64,000 nucleotides of DNA from DATEDA01 sp963827595 (GTDB taxonomy: Bacteria; Pseudomonadota; Gammaproteobacteria; Burkholderiales; SG8-39), in the NCBI GenBank assembly GCA_963827595.1, contig CAWHBT010000018.1, positions 1 to 64,000 on the forward strand, given 5' to 3'. Made by a program: the position numbers and the translations under genes. The notes beneath the pieces were generated by a model, which was given only the letters and a program-made list of their open reading frames with translations, ran no database searches and had not been told where the DNA came from. Each line of letters opens with the position of its first letter. The stretch's first letter is position 1. Shown in pieces: positions 56,840 through 64,000 of the stretch.

Positions 56840-57374
56840 ATGCGCCGCGCACTCGACTTCGCCTACGACGCCGCCGGATACCTGGCGGCGTTTTTCGTTT
56901 TTGCGATCTTCGTCGTCATGATCGGCGGGACGGTCATGCGCGAGCTCGGGCTCAAGACCGGCGGCCAGGACGAGATCGTCGCGTGGTTCTGCGCCGCCGC
57001 CGCGTTCCTCGCGATGGCCCACACCTTCCGCTACGGCGACTTCGTGCGGGTGACGCTGCTCCTCGAAGCGCTCGGCCCGCGCGCGCGGCACGCGGCCGAA
57101 ATTGTTTCGCTCACGATCGCCACCGCGTTCGTGGGCTACCTCGCGTTCTGGGGCGTGAGGTTCGCGTTCGAAAGCTGGCAGTTCAACGACATGCGCGAAC
57201 GGCATGATCCCGATCCCGATGTGGATCCCGCAGTCGAGCTTCGGCGTCGGCGCGACCCTCCTGTTCCTCGCGGTGGTGGATCAGCTGATCGTCGTCCTGC
57301 GCGGCGGCCGACCGGCGTACGTGATTGCCGCCGAGGACCGCCGCGCCCGGGGCGACTACAGCGAGGAGATATGA
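56840..57374 (+). CDS. TRAP transporter small permease DctQ-type, one frameshift
   Basis: A four-helix DctQ protein of about 177 residues. Helices include GYLAAFFVFAIFVVMIGG and IVSLTIATAFVGYLAFWG. An indel near 57205 separates ESWQFNDMRE from GMIPIPMWIPQSSFGVGATL, the conserved DctQ end. Its stop overlaps the DctM ATG by 4 nt (ATGA). Starts 32 nt after the receptor gene. Single frameshift, so a sequencing error is likely. Confidence 0.85.
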
Positions 57375-58681
57375 GCCTCGTCGAGATCGCCGGCCTGCTG
57401 CTGTTCGTGATGCTGCTGCTGCTCGCCGGCGGCGTGTGGATCGCGATGACGCTCGCGATCGTCGGCTTCATCGGCCTCACGTTCTTCACCAACACGCTCC
57501 CCGGCAAGAACATCTTCACCGCGTTCTGGGGATCGAATTCCTCGTGGACGCTCGCCGCGCTGCCGATGTTCATCTGGATGGGCGAGATCCTGTTCCGCAC
57601 CCGGCTTTCGGAGGAGATGTTCGAGGGCCTCGCGCCGTGGCTGCGCAGCATCCCCGGGCGCTTGATGCACGTGAACATCCTCGGCTGCGGCATCTTCGGC
57701 TCGGTCTCCGGGTCGTCGGCGGCGACGTGCGCGACGATCTCCAAGGTCGCGCTGCCGGAGCTGCTGAAGCGCGGCTACGACGAGAAGACCGCGCTCGGCT
57801 CGCTCGCGACCGCGGGCACCCTCGGCATCCTGATCCCGCCGTCGATCACGATGGTCGTCTATGCCGTTGCCGCCGAGGCGTCGATCATCCGGGTCTTCCT
57901 CGCCGGCTTCATCCCGGGCGCGATCCTGATGCTGCTCTTCTCCGGCTACATCGCCGCGTGGGCGCTGGCGAACCCGCACAAGACGCCACCGCCTCCGCCG
58001 CCGATGTCGTTCATCGAGAAGGTGCGCAAGTCCGGCAACCTGATCCCGGTCAGCGTGCTGATCGTCTTCATCGTCTGGGTGCTGGTCGCGGGCATTGCGA
58101 CCGCCACCGAGTGCGCGGCGTACGGCGTGCTCGGCTCGCTCGCCATCGCGTGGTGGAGCGGCTCGCTCACCTGGAAGAGCTTCATCGACAGCCTCATGTC
58201 GGCGACCCGCGTGTCGTGCATGATCATGTTCATCCTCGCCGGCGCCGCCTACCTCAGCATGGCGATGGCGTTCACCGGCATCCCGCGCGCGCTCGCCGAG
58301 TGGGTGACCGCGCTCGGCCTGAGCCCGTACGCGCTCATCGCGGTGCTCGCCCTCCTCTACATCGTGCTCGGCACCGCGCTCGACGGCATCTCGATGATCG
58401 TGCTCACTTCGGCGGTCATCCTGCCGATGATCCAGAAAGCGGGCTTCGACCTCGTCTGGTTCGGGATCTTCATCGTGCTGCTGGTCGAGATCGCGGAGGT
58501 CACGCCCCCGGTCGGCTTCAATCTGTTCGTCCTGCAGAACATGACCGGGCGCGACTCGAACTACATCGCGAAGGCGTCGCTCCCCTTCTTCGCGATGCTG
58601 GTGGTCACCATCGGCATCATCACCGTGTTTCCCGAGGTCGTGCTCTGGCTGCCCGACTACGTGATGGGCAAGAGCAAGTGA
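57371..58681 (+). CDS. TRAP transporter large permease DctM-type
   Basis: A 436-residue large permease with about 12 membrane helices. The hallmark GCGIFGSVSGSSAATCATIS loop and the TLGILIPPSITMVVYAVAAE segment are present, as is EVTPPVGFNLFVLQNMTGRD near the end. It forms the sodium-driven channel with DctQ and the receptor. Translationally coupled to dctQ. Confidence 0.94.
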   Translation: MSLVEIAGLLLFVMLLLLAGGVWIAMTLAIVGFIGLTFFTNTLPGKNIFTAFWGSNSSWTLAALPMFIWMGEILFRTRLSEEMFEGLAPWLRSIPGRLMHVNILGCGIFGSVSGSSAATCATISKVALPELLKRGYDEKTALGSLATAGTLGILIPPSITMVVYAVAAEASIIRVFLAGFIPGAILMLLFSGYIAAWALANPHKTPPPPPPMSFIEKVRKSGNLIPVSVLIVFIVWVLVAGIATATECAAYGVLGSLAIAWWSGSLTWKSFIDSLMSATRVSCMIMFILAGAAYLSMAMAFTGIPRALAEWVTALGLSPYALIAVLALLYIVLGTALDGISMIVLTSAVILPMIQKAGFDLVWFGIFIVLLVEIAEVTPPVGFNLFVLQNMTGRDSNYIAKASLPFFAMLVVTIGIITVFPEVVLWLPDYVMGKSK

Positions 58682-58703
58682 CGCCGTTCGGCGTCCCGAG
58701 ACC

Positions 58704-59957
58704 TTGAAAGTCCTCGTTCTTGGCGCCGGCGTGATCGGCGTCACCACCGCGCACTACCTCGCCGAGGACGGCCACGAGGTGACCGTCCTCGACCGCCAAC
58801 CGGCTTGCGGACTCGAGACGAGCTTCGGCAACGCCGGCAACGTCTGCCCGAGCTACGCCACTCCGTGGGCGGCGCCCGGCATGCGCTGGAAGGCCGCCAA
58901 GTGGCTGCTCGAGCGCGACGCGCCGCTCGCGGTCCATTGGCGCGCGGACGCCAGCCTGTTCTTGTGGATGGCATCGTGGCTCGGGAACTGCTCCCGCCAC
59001 CGGTTCGAGCAGAACAAGCGACGGATGCAACGGCTGTCGCACTACAGCCTCGCCTGCCTCCAGCGTCTGCGCGGGTCGCTCGGCCTCCGCTACGACGAGA
59101 CGACGCAAGGCATCCTGCAGCTCCTGCGCACCGAGCGCGAGCTCGCCGCCGTAGCCGACCACACTCGGATCCTCGCGGCCGCCGGCATCCCGCACAAGGT
59201 CCTCGATCCGAAGGGCTGCGTCGCAGTCGAGCCCGGGCTCGCGCACGCGCGCGTGCCGTTCGCAGGCGGCCTGCACCTGCCGGCGGACGAGACGGGCGAC
59301 TGCCAGCTCTTCACGCAGGCCCTCGCCGAGCACGCGCGCCGGCGGGGCGTGCAGTTCCGGTTCCAGACGGCGATCGAAGGCATCGCGGTCGAGAGCGGAC
59401 ACGCGACCGGCGTCGCGACGAGCGGGGGCCTCATCAGCGCCGACCGCTATGTCGTCGCGCTCGGCTGCGGCGCGGTGCCGCTGCTCGCACCGCTCGGCAT
59501 CCGGCTGCCCATCCAGCCGGTGAAGGGCTACTCGCTGACGCTGCCGATCGCACGGCCCGAGCTCGCGCCGCGCGCGTCCCTCATGGACGAGCACACCAAG
59601 ATCGCGATCACGCGCCTCGGCAACCGCGTGCGCGCGGCCGGCACGGCGGAGGTTGGCGCGACGACGACCGACGCGCCGCCCGAACGGTTCCGCACGCTGG
59701 CGCGCGCGCTGCGCGAGCTGTACCCCGACGCCGCCGCGCTCGAACGGCCGCAGTACTGGGCGGGCTTGCGGCCGATGACGCCCGACGGGCCGCCGATCCT
59801 CGGCCCCACACCGATCGCCAATCTCCTGCTCAACGTCGGCCACGGCTCGCAGGGCTGGTCGATGGCGTGCGGGTCGGGCCGAGTCCTCGCCGATCTCGCT
59901 TCCGGTCGGCGCACCGAGATCGACCTCGAGGGGCTGACCCTCGGACGCTACGCCTGA
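58704..59957 (+). CDS. D-amino-acid dehydrogenase-like FAD enzyme (DadA type)
   Basis: A 417-residue FAD enzyme: KVLVLGAGVIGVTTAHYLAEDGHEV nucleotide fold, FGNAGNVCPSYATPWAAPG, and C-terminal GLRPMTPDGPPILGPTPI then NVGHGSQGWSMACGSG, all marks of DadA. DadA oxidises D-amino acids at the membrane to 2-keto acids and ammonia. The start is TTG 58704, as the first family residue is there. It follows the TRAP permease by 22 nt, suggesting one unit for uptake and oxidation of an amino acid. Confidence 0.9.
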   Translation: MKVLVLGAGVIGVTTAHYLAEDGHEVTVLDRQPACGLETSFGNAGNVCPSYATPWAAPGMRWKAAKWLLERDAPLAVHWRADASLFLWMASWLGNCSRHRFEQNKRRMQRLSHYSLACLQRLRGSLGLRYDETTQGILQLLRTERELAAVADHTRILAAAGIPHKVLDPKGCVAVEPGLAHARVPFAGGLHLPADETGDCQLFTQALAEHARRRGVQFRFQTAIEGIAVESGHATGVATSGGLISADRYVVALGCGAVPLLAPLGIRLPIQPVKGYSLTLPIARPELAPRASLMDEHTKIAITRLGNRVRAAGTAEVGATTTDAPPERFRTLARALRELYPDAAALERPQYWAGLRPMTPDGPPILGPTPIANLLLNVGHGSQGWSMACGSGRVLADLASGRRTEIDLEGLTLGRYA

Positions 59958-59978
59958 AGACTTAGAATCCGCTCCGAC

Positions 59979-61475
59979 ATGCTTGCCGAGCTTCCGCCGC
60001 TCTATCTCACCAGCGGCATGCGCGCGCTCGAAGCCGCGGCGCTGAAGCGTGAGCCGCAGGCCAAGCTCATGGAGCGCGCCGGGCTCGCCGCCGCCGAGCT
60101 CGCGCGCGGGCTCGCCGCCGGGCCCAAACGCGGCGTGCTCGTTCTCGCGGGCCCCGGCAACAACGGCGGCGACGCCTTCGAGGTCGCCACCCACCTCAAG
60201 CGCTGGCACTTCCGCGTCGACGTGCTCTTCACCGGCGACGCGGCGAAGCTGCCGCACGACGCCGCGGCGGCGCTCGGGAAGTGGCGCGCGGCGGACGGCC
60301 GGCTGCTCCAGTCGATCCCGCCCTCCGGACACTATGACCTGATCGTCGACGGGCTGTTCGGCATCGGTCTCGCACGCCCGCTCGCCGGCGCGACGGCCGA
60401 GCTCGTCCGCGCCGCAGCCGCGCTTCCGGGGACGAAGCTCGCGCTCGACATCGCGACCGGGATCAACGCCGACACCGGTGCAGTCATGGGGGTTGCGTTT
60501 CGCGCGACGCACACGATCACGTTCATCGCGGGCAAGCCGGGGCTGTACATGCTCGACGGGCCGGACCACTGCGGCGAGGTGCACCTCGCGGATCTCGGCC
60601 TGGATGCCGCCGCGCTCGCGCCGCCGGAGGGACGGCTGGTCAGCGACGCGATCGTCGTGGCACCGCTCCTTGCGCGCCCCCGCAACTTCCACAAAGGTCT
60701 CGCGGGCAGCCTCGCCGTCGTCGGCGGCGCGGCGGGGATGGTCGGCGCCGCGCTGCTCGCCGGACGCGCGGCGATCAGGCTCGGTGCGGGCAAGGTGTTT
60801 CTCGGCCTTCTCACCGATCATCCGCCGTACGTCGACTACGCGCAGCCCGAGCTCATGCTGCGCAAGCCCGATCAGCTCCTCGCCGACGTACCCCTGACCG
60901 CGGTTGCGGCCGGTCCCGGGCTCGGAACCGACAGCGCGGCGCAGCGCGTGCTCGCCCAGGCACTGCGGCTCGACGTGCCGCTCGTGCTCGACGCCGACGC
61001 GCTCAACCTGATCGCGACGTACGGGGTACTGCAATCGGCCGTGCAGTCGCGGAAAGTGCCGACGCTGCTGACGCCGCATCCGGCCGAGTGCGCGCGGCTG
61101 CTCGAGGCCACGACCGCCGACGTGCAAGCCGATCGGATCGCCGCGGCAAAGCGGCTCGCCGCGCGGTTCAAGTCGTGGGTCGCGCTGAAGGGCAACGGCA
61201 CGGTCGTCGCGTCGCCCGCGGGACGCTGGTGGATCAATGCGTCGGGCAACCCCGGCATGGCGAGCGCCGGCATGGGCGACGTGCTGACCGGCTTCGCCGG
61301 CGCGCTCGTGGCGCAAGGCATGGACGCCGCGGATGCGCTGATCGCCGCCGTCCATGTGCATGGCGCCGCTGCGGACGCGCTCGTCGCGCGCGGCATGGGC
61401 CCGGCGGGCTTGACTGCCGGCGAGCTCATCGACGAGGCGCGGCGGCTCGCCAACGGCCACCGGGTCTCCGACTGA
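59979..61475 (+). CDS. nnr: Bifunctional NAD(P)H-hydrate repair enzyme (epimerase/dehydratase)
   Basis: A 498-residue fusion: an N-terminal YjeF epimerase domain (MRALEAAALKREPQAKLMERAG, LAGPGNNGGDAFEVATHLK) and a C-terminal ADP-dependent dehydratase (from about 215; GSLAVVGGAAGMVGAALL, LTPHPAECARLL, GNPGMASAGMGDVLTGF). It repairs damaged, hydrated NAD(P)H. ATG at 59979, 22 nt after the DadA-like gene. Confidence 0.94.
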   Translation: MLAELPPLYLTSGMRALEAAALKREPQAKLMERAGLAAAELARGLAAGPKRGVLVLAGPGNNGGDAFEVATHLKRWHFRVDVLFTGDAAKLPHDAAAALGKWRAADGRLLQSIPPSGHYDLIVDGLFGIGLARPLAGATAELVRAAAALPGTKLALDIATGINADTGAVMGVAFRATHTITFIAGKPGLYMLDGPDHCGEVHLADLGLDAAALAPPEGRLVSDAIVVAPLLARPRNFHKGLAGSLAVVGGAAGMVGAALLAGRAAIRLGAGKVFLGLLTDHPPYVDYAQPELMLRKPDQLLADVPLTAVAAGPGLGTDSAAQRVLAQALRLDVPLVLDADALNLIATYGVLQSAVQSRKVPTLLTPHPAECARLLEATTADVQADRIAAAKRLAARFKSWVALKGNGTVVASPAGRWWINASGNPGMASAGMGDVLTGFAGALVAQGMDAADALIAAVHVHGAAADALVARGMGPAGLTAGELIDEARRLANGHRVSD

Positions 61476-61526
61476 CCGCGGCCAGAGGCCGCGACCCACT
61501 CAATTCCTTCTCGAGGCGCAACCCTC

Positions 61527-63266
61527 ATGGCAACCGGCGTGCTCATCAACGCGAGGACCTTCCTCGGCAACGTGTGGAAACTCTCGGCGCCGTACTGGCG
61601 GTCGGAGGAGCGGTGGCGGGCGTGGGCGCTCCTCGCGGCGATCGTCGCCCTCTCGCTCAGCACGGTGTACATGCTGGTGCTGTTCAACGACTGGAACCGC
61701 CAGTTCTACAACGCCCTCGAGCAGAAGGACGAACGGGACTTCTTCGCGCTGCTCGGGTACTTCTGCGTGCTCGCCGCGATCTACATCGCGGTCGCGGTCT
61801 ACGAGACCTATCTCGAGCAGATGCTGCAGATGCGCTGGCGGATCTGGCTCACCAAGCAGTATCTCGGCGACTGGCTCGGCAACCAGGTGTACTACCGGCT
61901 CGAGCTCGAGCATCGCGGCACGGACAACCCCGACCAGCGCATCGCCGAGGACCTGCGGCTGTTCACGAGCGGCACGCTGAGCCTGACGCTGGGCCTGATG
62001 CGCGAAATCGTCACGCTCGCTTCGTTCGCCGTGATCCTGTGGGGCCTCTCGGGCTCGCTGCCGCTCCGCATCGGCGGGACCGAGATGGTGGTGCCAGGCT
62101 ATCTGGTCTGGGTAGCGCTCGGCTACGCGATCGTCGGCAGCGTGGTCACCCACTACGTCGGCCGCCCGCTCATCCGGCTCAATTTCCAGCAGGAGCAGCG
62201 GGAGGCCGACTTCCGCTTCGCGCTCGTGCGCCTGCGCGAGAACGCCGAGGGCGTCGCCCTCTATCGCGGCGAGGCGGCGGAGCAGCGCAATTTTCTCGAC
62301 CGGGTCGAGTGGATCCGGGAGAACTGGTGGGGACTGATGAACTACACCAAGCGGCTCAACACCCTGGTGATCGGCTACAACCAGGTCGCCATCGTCTTCC
62401 CGTTCTTCGTCGCCGGTCAGCGCTTCTTCTCCGGCGCCATCCCGCTCGGCGGGCTCACGCAGATCGCGAGCGCCTTCGGCCAGGTGCAGACGTCGCTCTC
62501 ATGGTTCGTAAACTCCTACGGCACGCTCGCCAATTGGAAGGCGAGCGTGGATCGTCTGCTCACCTTCCACCGCGCGCTCGAGGAAACCGCCGCGGAGCAG
62601 GCGCGGCACGGCGCCCTCGACGTGCAGCGCGACGGCCAGCCGACGGTGCGCGCCGAGAACCTCGATCTCGTCCTGCCGAACGGCCGGGTCATCCTCGCGG
62701 ACACCGGGTTCACCATCGAGCCCGGCGAGCGGATCCTGCTCTCGGGCCCGTCGGGCTCGGGAAAGAGCACGCTCTTCCGCGCGCTCGCCGGCATCTGGCC
62801 GTTCGGCCGGGGCCGGGTGCGCTTCCCCGGCAACGCGCGCGTGCTGTTCCTGCCGCAGAAGCCCTACATCCCGATCGGGAGCCTCCGCGACGCGGTGGCG
62901 TATCCGGGCGCGGCGACCGAGTTCGGCGATGACGCGATCCGCGCCACGCTCGCCGAGGTCGGGCTCGGCGCGAAGGTCGACCGTCTCGACGACCGGCAGA
63001 ACTGGAGCCTCCAGCTCTCCGGCGGCGAGCAGCAGCGGCTCGCGATTGCCCGCGCGCTGCTGCATCGGCCGGACTGGCTGTTCCTGGATGAAGCGACCGC
63101 ATCGCTCGACGAGGCGAGCGAGCGCCACCTATACGGGCTGCTGGAGCAGCGGCTGCCCCGAGCGACCATCGTCAGCATCGCGCATCGCGCGACGGTCGCC
63201 GCGTTCCACCGCCGGCGCTTCAGCTTCGTGCCGGACGGCGAGCGGATGCGGCTGGCGATGGCCTAG
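61527..63266 (+). CDS. ABC transporter with fused permease and ATPase (SbmA/BacA/YddA-like)
   Basis: A 579-residue half-transporter. Residues about 1-370 form an SbmA/BacA-type membrane domain (FLGNVWKLSAPYWRSEERWR start, EKDERDFFALLGYFC segment). The ATPase domain follows, with Walker A GPSGSGKST, signature LSGGEQQRLAIARAL and Walker B WLFLDEATASLDEAS. Homologues move peptides or long-chain acyl compounds. RBS weak before ATG 61527. Stop overlaps that of the convergent FKBP gene. Confidence 0.9.
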   Translation: MATGVLINARTFLGNVWKLSAPYWRSEERWRAWALLAAIVALSLSTVYMLVLFNDWNRQFYNALEQKDERDFFALLGYFCVLAAIYIAVAVYETYLEQMLQMRWRIWLTKQYLGDWLGNQVYYRLELEHRGTDNPDQRIAEDLRLFTSGTLSLTLGLMREIVTLASFAVILWGLSGSLPLRIGGTEMVVPGYLVWVALGYAIVGSVVTHYVGRPLIRLNFQQEQREADFRFALVRLRENAEGVALYRGEAAEQRNFLDRVEWIRENWWGLMNYTKRLNTLVIGYNQVAIVFPFFVAGQRFFSGAIPLGGLTQIASAFGQVQTSLSWFVNSYGTLANWKASVDRLLTFHRALEETAAEQARHGALDVQRDGQPTVRAENLDLVLPNGRVILADTGFTIEPGERILLSGPSGSGKSTLFRALAGIWPFGRGRVRFPGNARVLFLPQKPYIPIGSLRDAVAYPGAATEFGDDAIRATLAEVGLGAKVDRLDDRQNWSLQLSGGEQQRLAIARALLHRPDWLFLDEATASLDEASERHLYGLLEQRLPRATIVSIAHRATVAAFHRRRFSFVPDGERMRLAMA

Positions 63267-63763
63267 GGCGAAGCGTCGGCGACCCGGACGCGGAGCTCGT
63301 CCGGCTCGGCGGCGTGGCCGTCCGCGATCTCGCGCGGCGTCGCCGCGCGCACGTCGCGGATCTTGCCGCGGAACTCGATCGCGATCCCGGCGAGCGGATG
63401 GTTGCCGTCGAGCACGACGCGATCCTCCGCGATGTCGGTCACCACGTAGATCACGCCGTCCTGCTCGCCGCCCGGGACGCCTTCGAACTGCATCCCGACC
63501 GTGAGCTCGGCCGGGAAGTTCGCGCGCGGCTCGACCCGGAGCAGGCCCTCGTCGTACTCGCCGAACGCTTCCTCCGGCTCGAGGCGGAGGGTGAGCTCCT
63601 CGCCGGCCCGCTTGCCCTCGAGCGCCCGCTCGAGCGCCGGCAGGAGGTCGTCGTACCCGCCGTGGAGGTAGTGGACCGGCGCTTCGGACCGCTGGATCAG
63701 GTTGCCCCACAGGTCGGCGAGCTCGAGCTCGAGGCTCACGACCGTGTTGCGGGCAACCTCCAT
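63263..63763 (-). CDS. FKBP-type (SlyD-like) peptidyl-prolyl isomerase
   Basis: A 166-residue protein with the SlyD-like split FKBP layout: VSLELELADLWGNLIQ, HYLHGGYDDLLPALERALEGKRAGEE (FKBP core), then an insert-in-flap with FPAELTVGMQFEG and VLDGNHPLAG. The C-terminal metal-binding His-rich tail of SlyD is absent. Folding helper in the cytoplasm. Its ATG at 63763 shares the A of the peroxiredoxin stop. Confidence 0.88.
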   Translation of the reverse strand: MEVARNTVVSLELELADLWGNLIQRSEAPVHYLHGGYDDLLPALERALEGKRAGEELTLRLEPEEAFGEYDEGLLRVEPRANFPAELTVGMQFEGVPGGEQDGVIYVVTDIAEDRVVLDGNHPLAGIAIEFRGKIRDVRAATPREIADGHAAEPDELRVRVADASP

Positions 63764-64000
63764 CAGGAGAGTTTTTTCACCAGCCCCAGGACTTCGGCGA
63801 CGTGGCCTTTCGGCATGACGCCGTAGAGCGCGTGCCGGACCTTCCCCCGCTTGTCGATGATGAACGTCGACCGGACGATGCAGCTCCGGCGGGCCTCGGT
63901 CGGGTCGCGCCAGACGCCGTACGTCCGGCACACCTCGCCGTCGGGATCCGCGAGCAGCCGCACCGAGAGCCCGTTCAGGTCGCGGAACTCGGCGTGGGTG
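63763..64000 (-). CDS. Peroxiredoxin (AhpC/TSA or Bcp type), partial
   Basis: The C-terminal about 79 residues of a thiol peroxidase; the N-terminus lies off the right edge. Family marks are LADPDGEVCRTYGVW and STFIIDKRGKVRHALYGV, which fit the Bcp/PrxQ-like branch. It reduces peroxides with a thiol donor. Its TGA overlaps the FKBP ATG by one base. Catalytic residues are not visible in the part present. Confidence 0.85.
   Translation of the reverse strand, partial: THAEFRDLNGLSVRLLADPDGEVCRTYGVWRDPTEARRSCIVRSTFIIDKRGKVRHALYGVMPKGHVAEVLGLVKKLS

Overview
The window is 64 kb of G+C-rich, tightly packed bacterial DNA (about 70% G+C in most genes) and looks like a betaproteobacterium, probably a soil or sediment lineage near Burkholderiales/Rhodocyclales. 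Pointers to this are the yciB-bolA-parvulin order, a Bug/TctC-type binding protein, several TRAP transporters, an aerobic benzoyl-CoA (box) cluster with BoxR, and a SUF operon led by an IscR-type regulator. I see no rRNA, tRNA, phage, IS or CRISPR.

Layout. 0-2.7 kb: small genes of visibly lower G+C (SGNH hydrolase, cupin, two NTF2-like proteins, DUF488). 2.7-6.3 kb: small metabolic genes (DUF1304, exported hydratase-like protein, GNAT, RidA, an orphan Imm10-like protein, a small Lys-rich protein, a hotdog thioesterase). 6.4-12.1 kb: a TAXI-type TRAP transporter, a GlcG-like protein, a Gfo/Idh oxidoreductase and a TctC-type binding protein, with many frameshifts. 12.1-24.1 kb: an ABC1/UbiB-type kinase with a helical partner, hslR, an FadH-like Fe-S flavoprotein, a BadH-like dehydrogenase, an alpha/beta hydrolase, and an ABC ATPase/FtsX permease/lipocalin-like trio. 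24.1-24.4 kb: a gene-free block of nested palindromes. 24.4-31.8 kb: a leftward operon iscR-sufA-sufB-sufC-sufD-sufS-sufU-nfu, then DoxX and a tiny exported peptide. 32.0-38.3 kb: benzoate degradation (bclA, flavodoxin, boxR, boxC, boxB). 38.4-43.2 kb: enolase-superfamily enzyme, phosphatase, twin lipoproteins, msrB, yciB, bolA, parvulin. 43.2-50.0 kb: purL and a very unusual AsmA-like protein with a long charged helix. 50.2-64 kb: fused hydantoinase/oxoprolinase, two FAD amine/hydroxyacid oxidoreductases, an Asp/Glu racemase-family protein, a DctPQM TRAP transporter, Nnr, an SbmA/YddA-like ABC exporter, an FKBP and the end of a peroxiredoxin.

How they work together. BclA, BoxB and BoxC would convert benzoate to benzoyl-CoA, then to the 2,3-epoxide, then to the ring-opened semialdehyde. 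BoxR would control the cluster from two overlapping divergent promoters. The usual reductase BoxA and dehydrogenase BoxD are not in the window, and a flavodoxin sits where an electron donor would be expected. The SUF operon would build the Fe-S clusters and is probably autoregulated through two IscR-like sites. The 50-60 kb block looks like uptake and oxidation of amino-acid derivatives.

Most striking items: the AsmA-like protein with about 440 residues of charged helix, a 60-bp repeat family that fills the space between stop and start codons and carries a Shine-Dalgarno sequence, the 24.1-24.3 kb palindrome block, a tiny secreted peptide whose ribosome-binding site mirrors the 16S rRNA 3' end, and clustered frameshifts that hit even housekeeping genes (purL, sufD, sufS, sufU), suggesting assembly errors.
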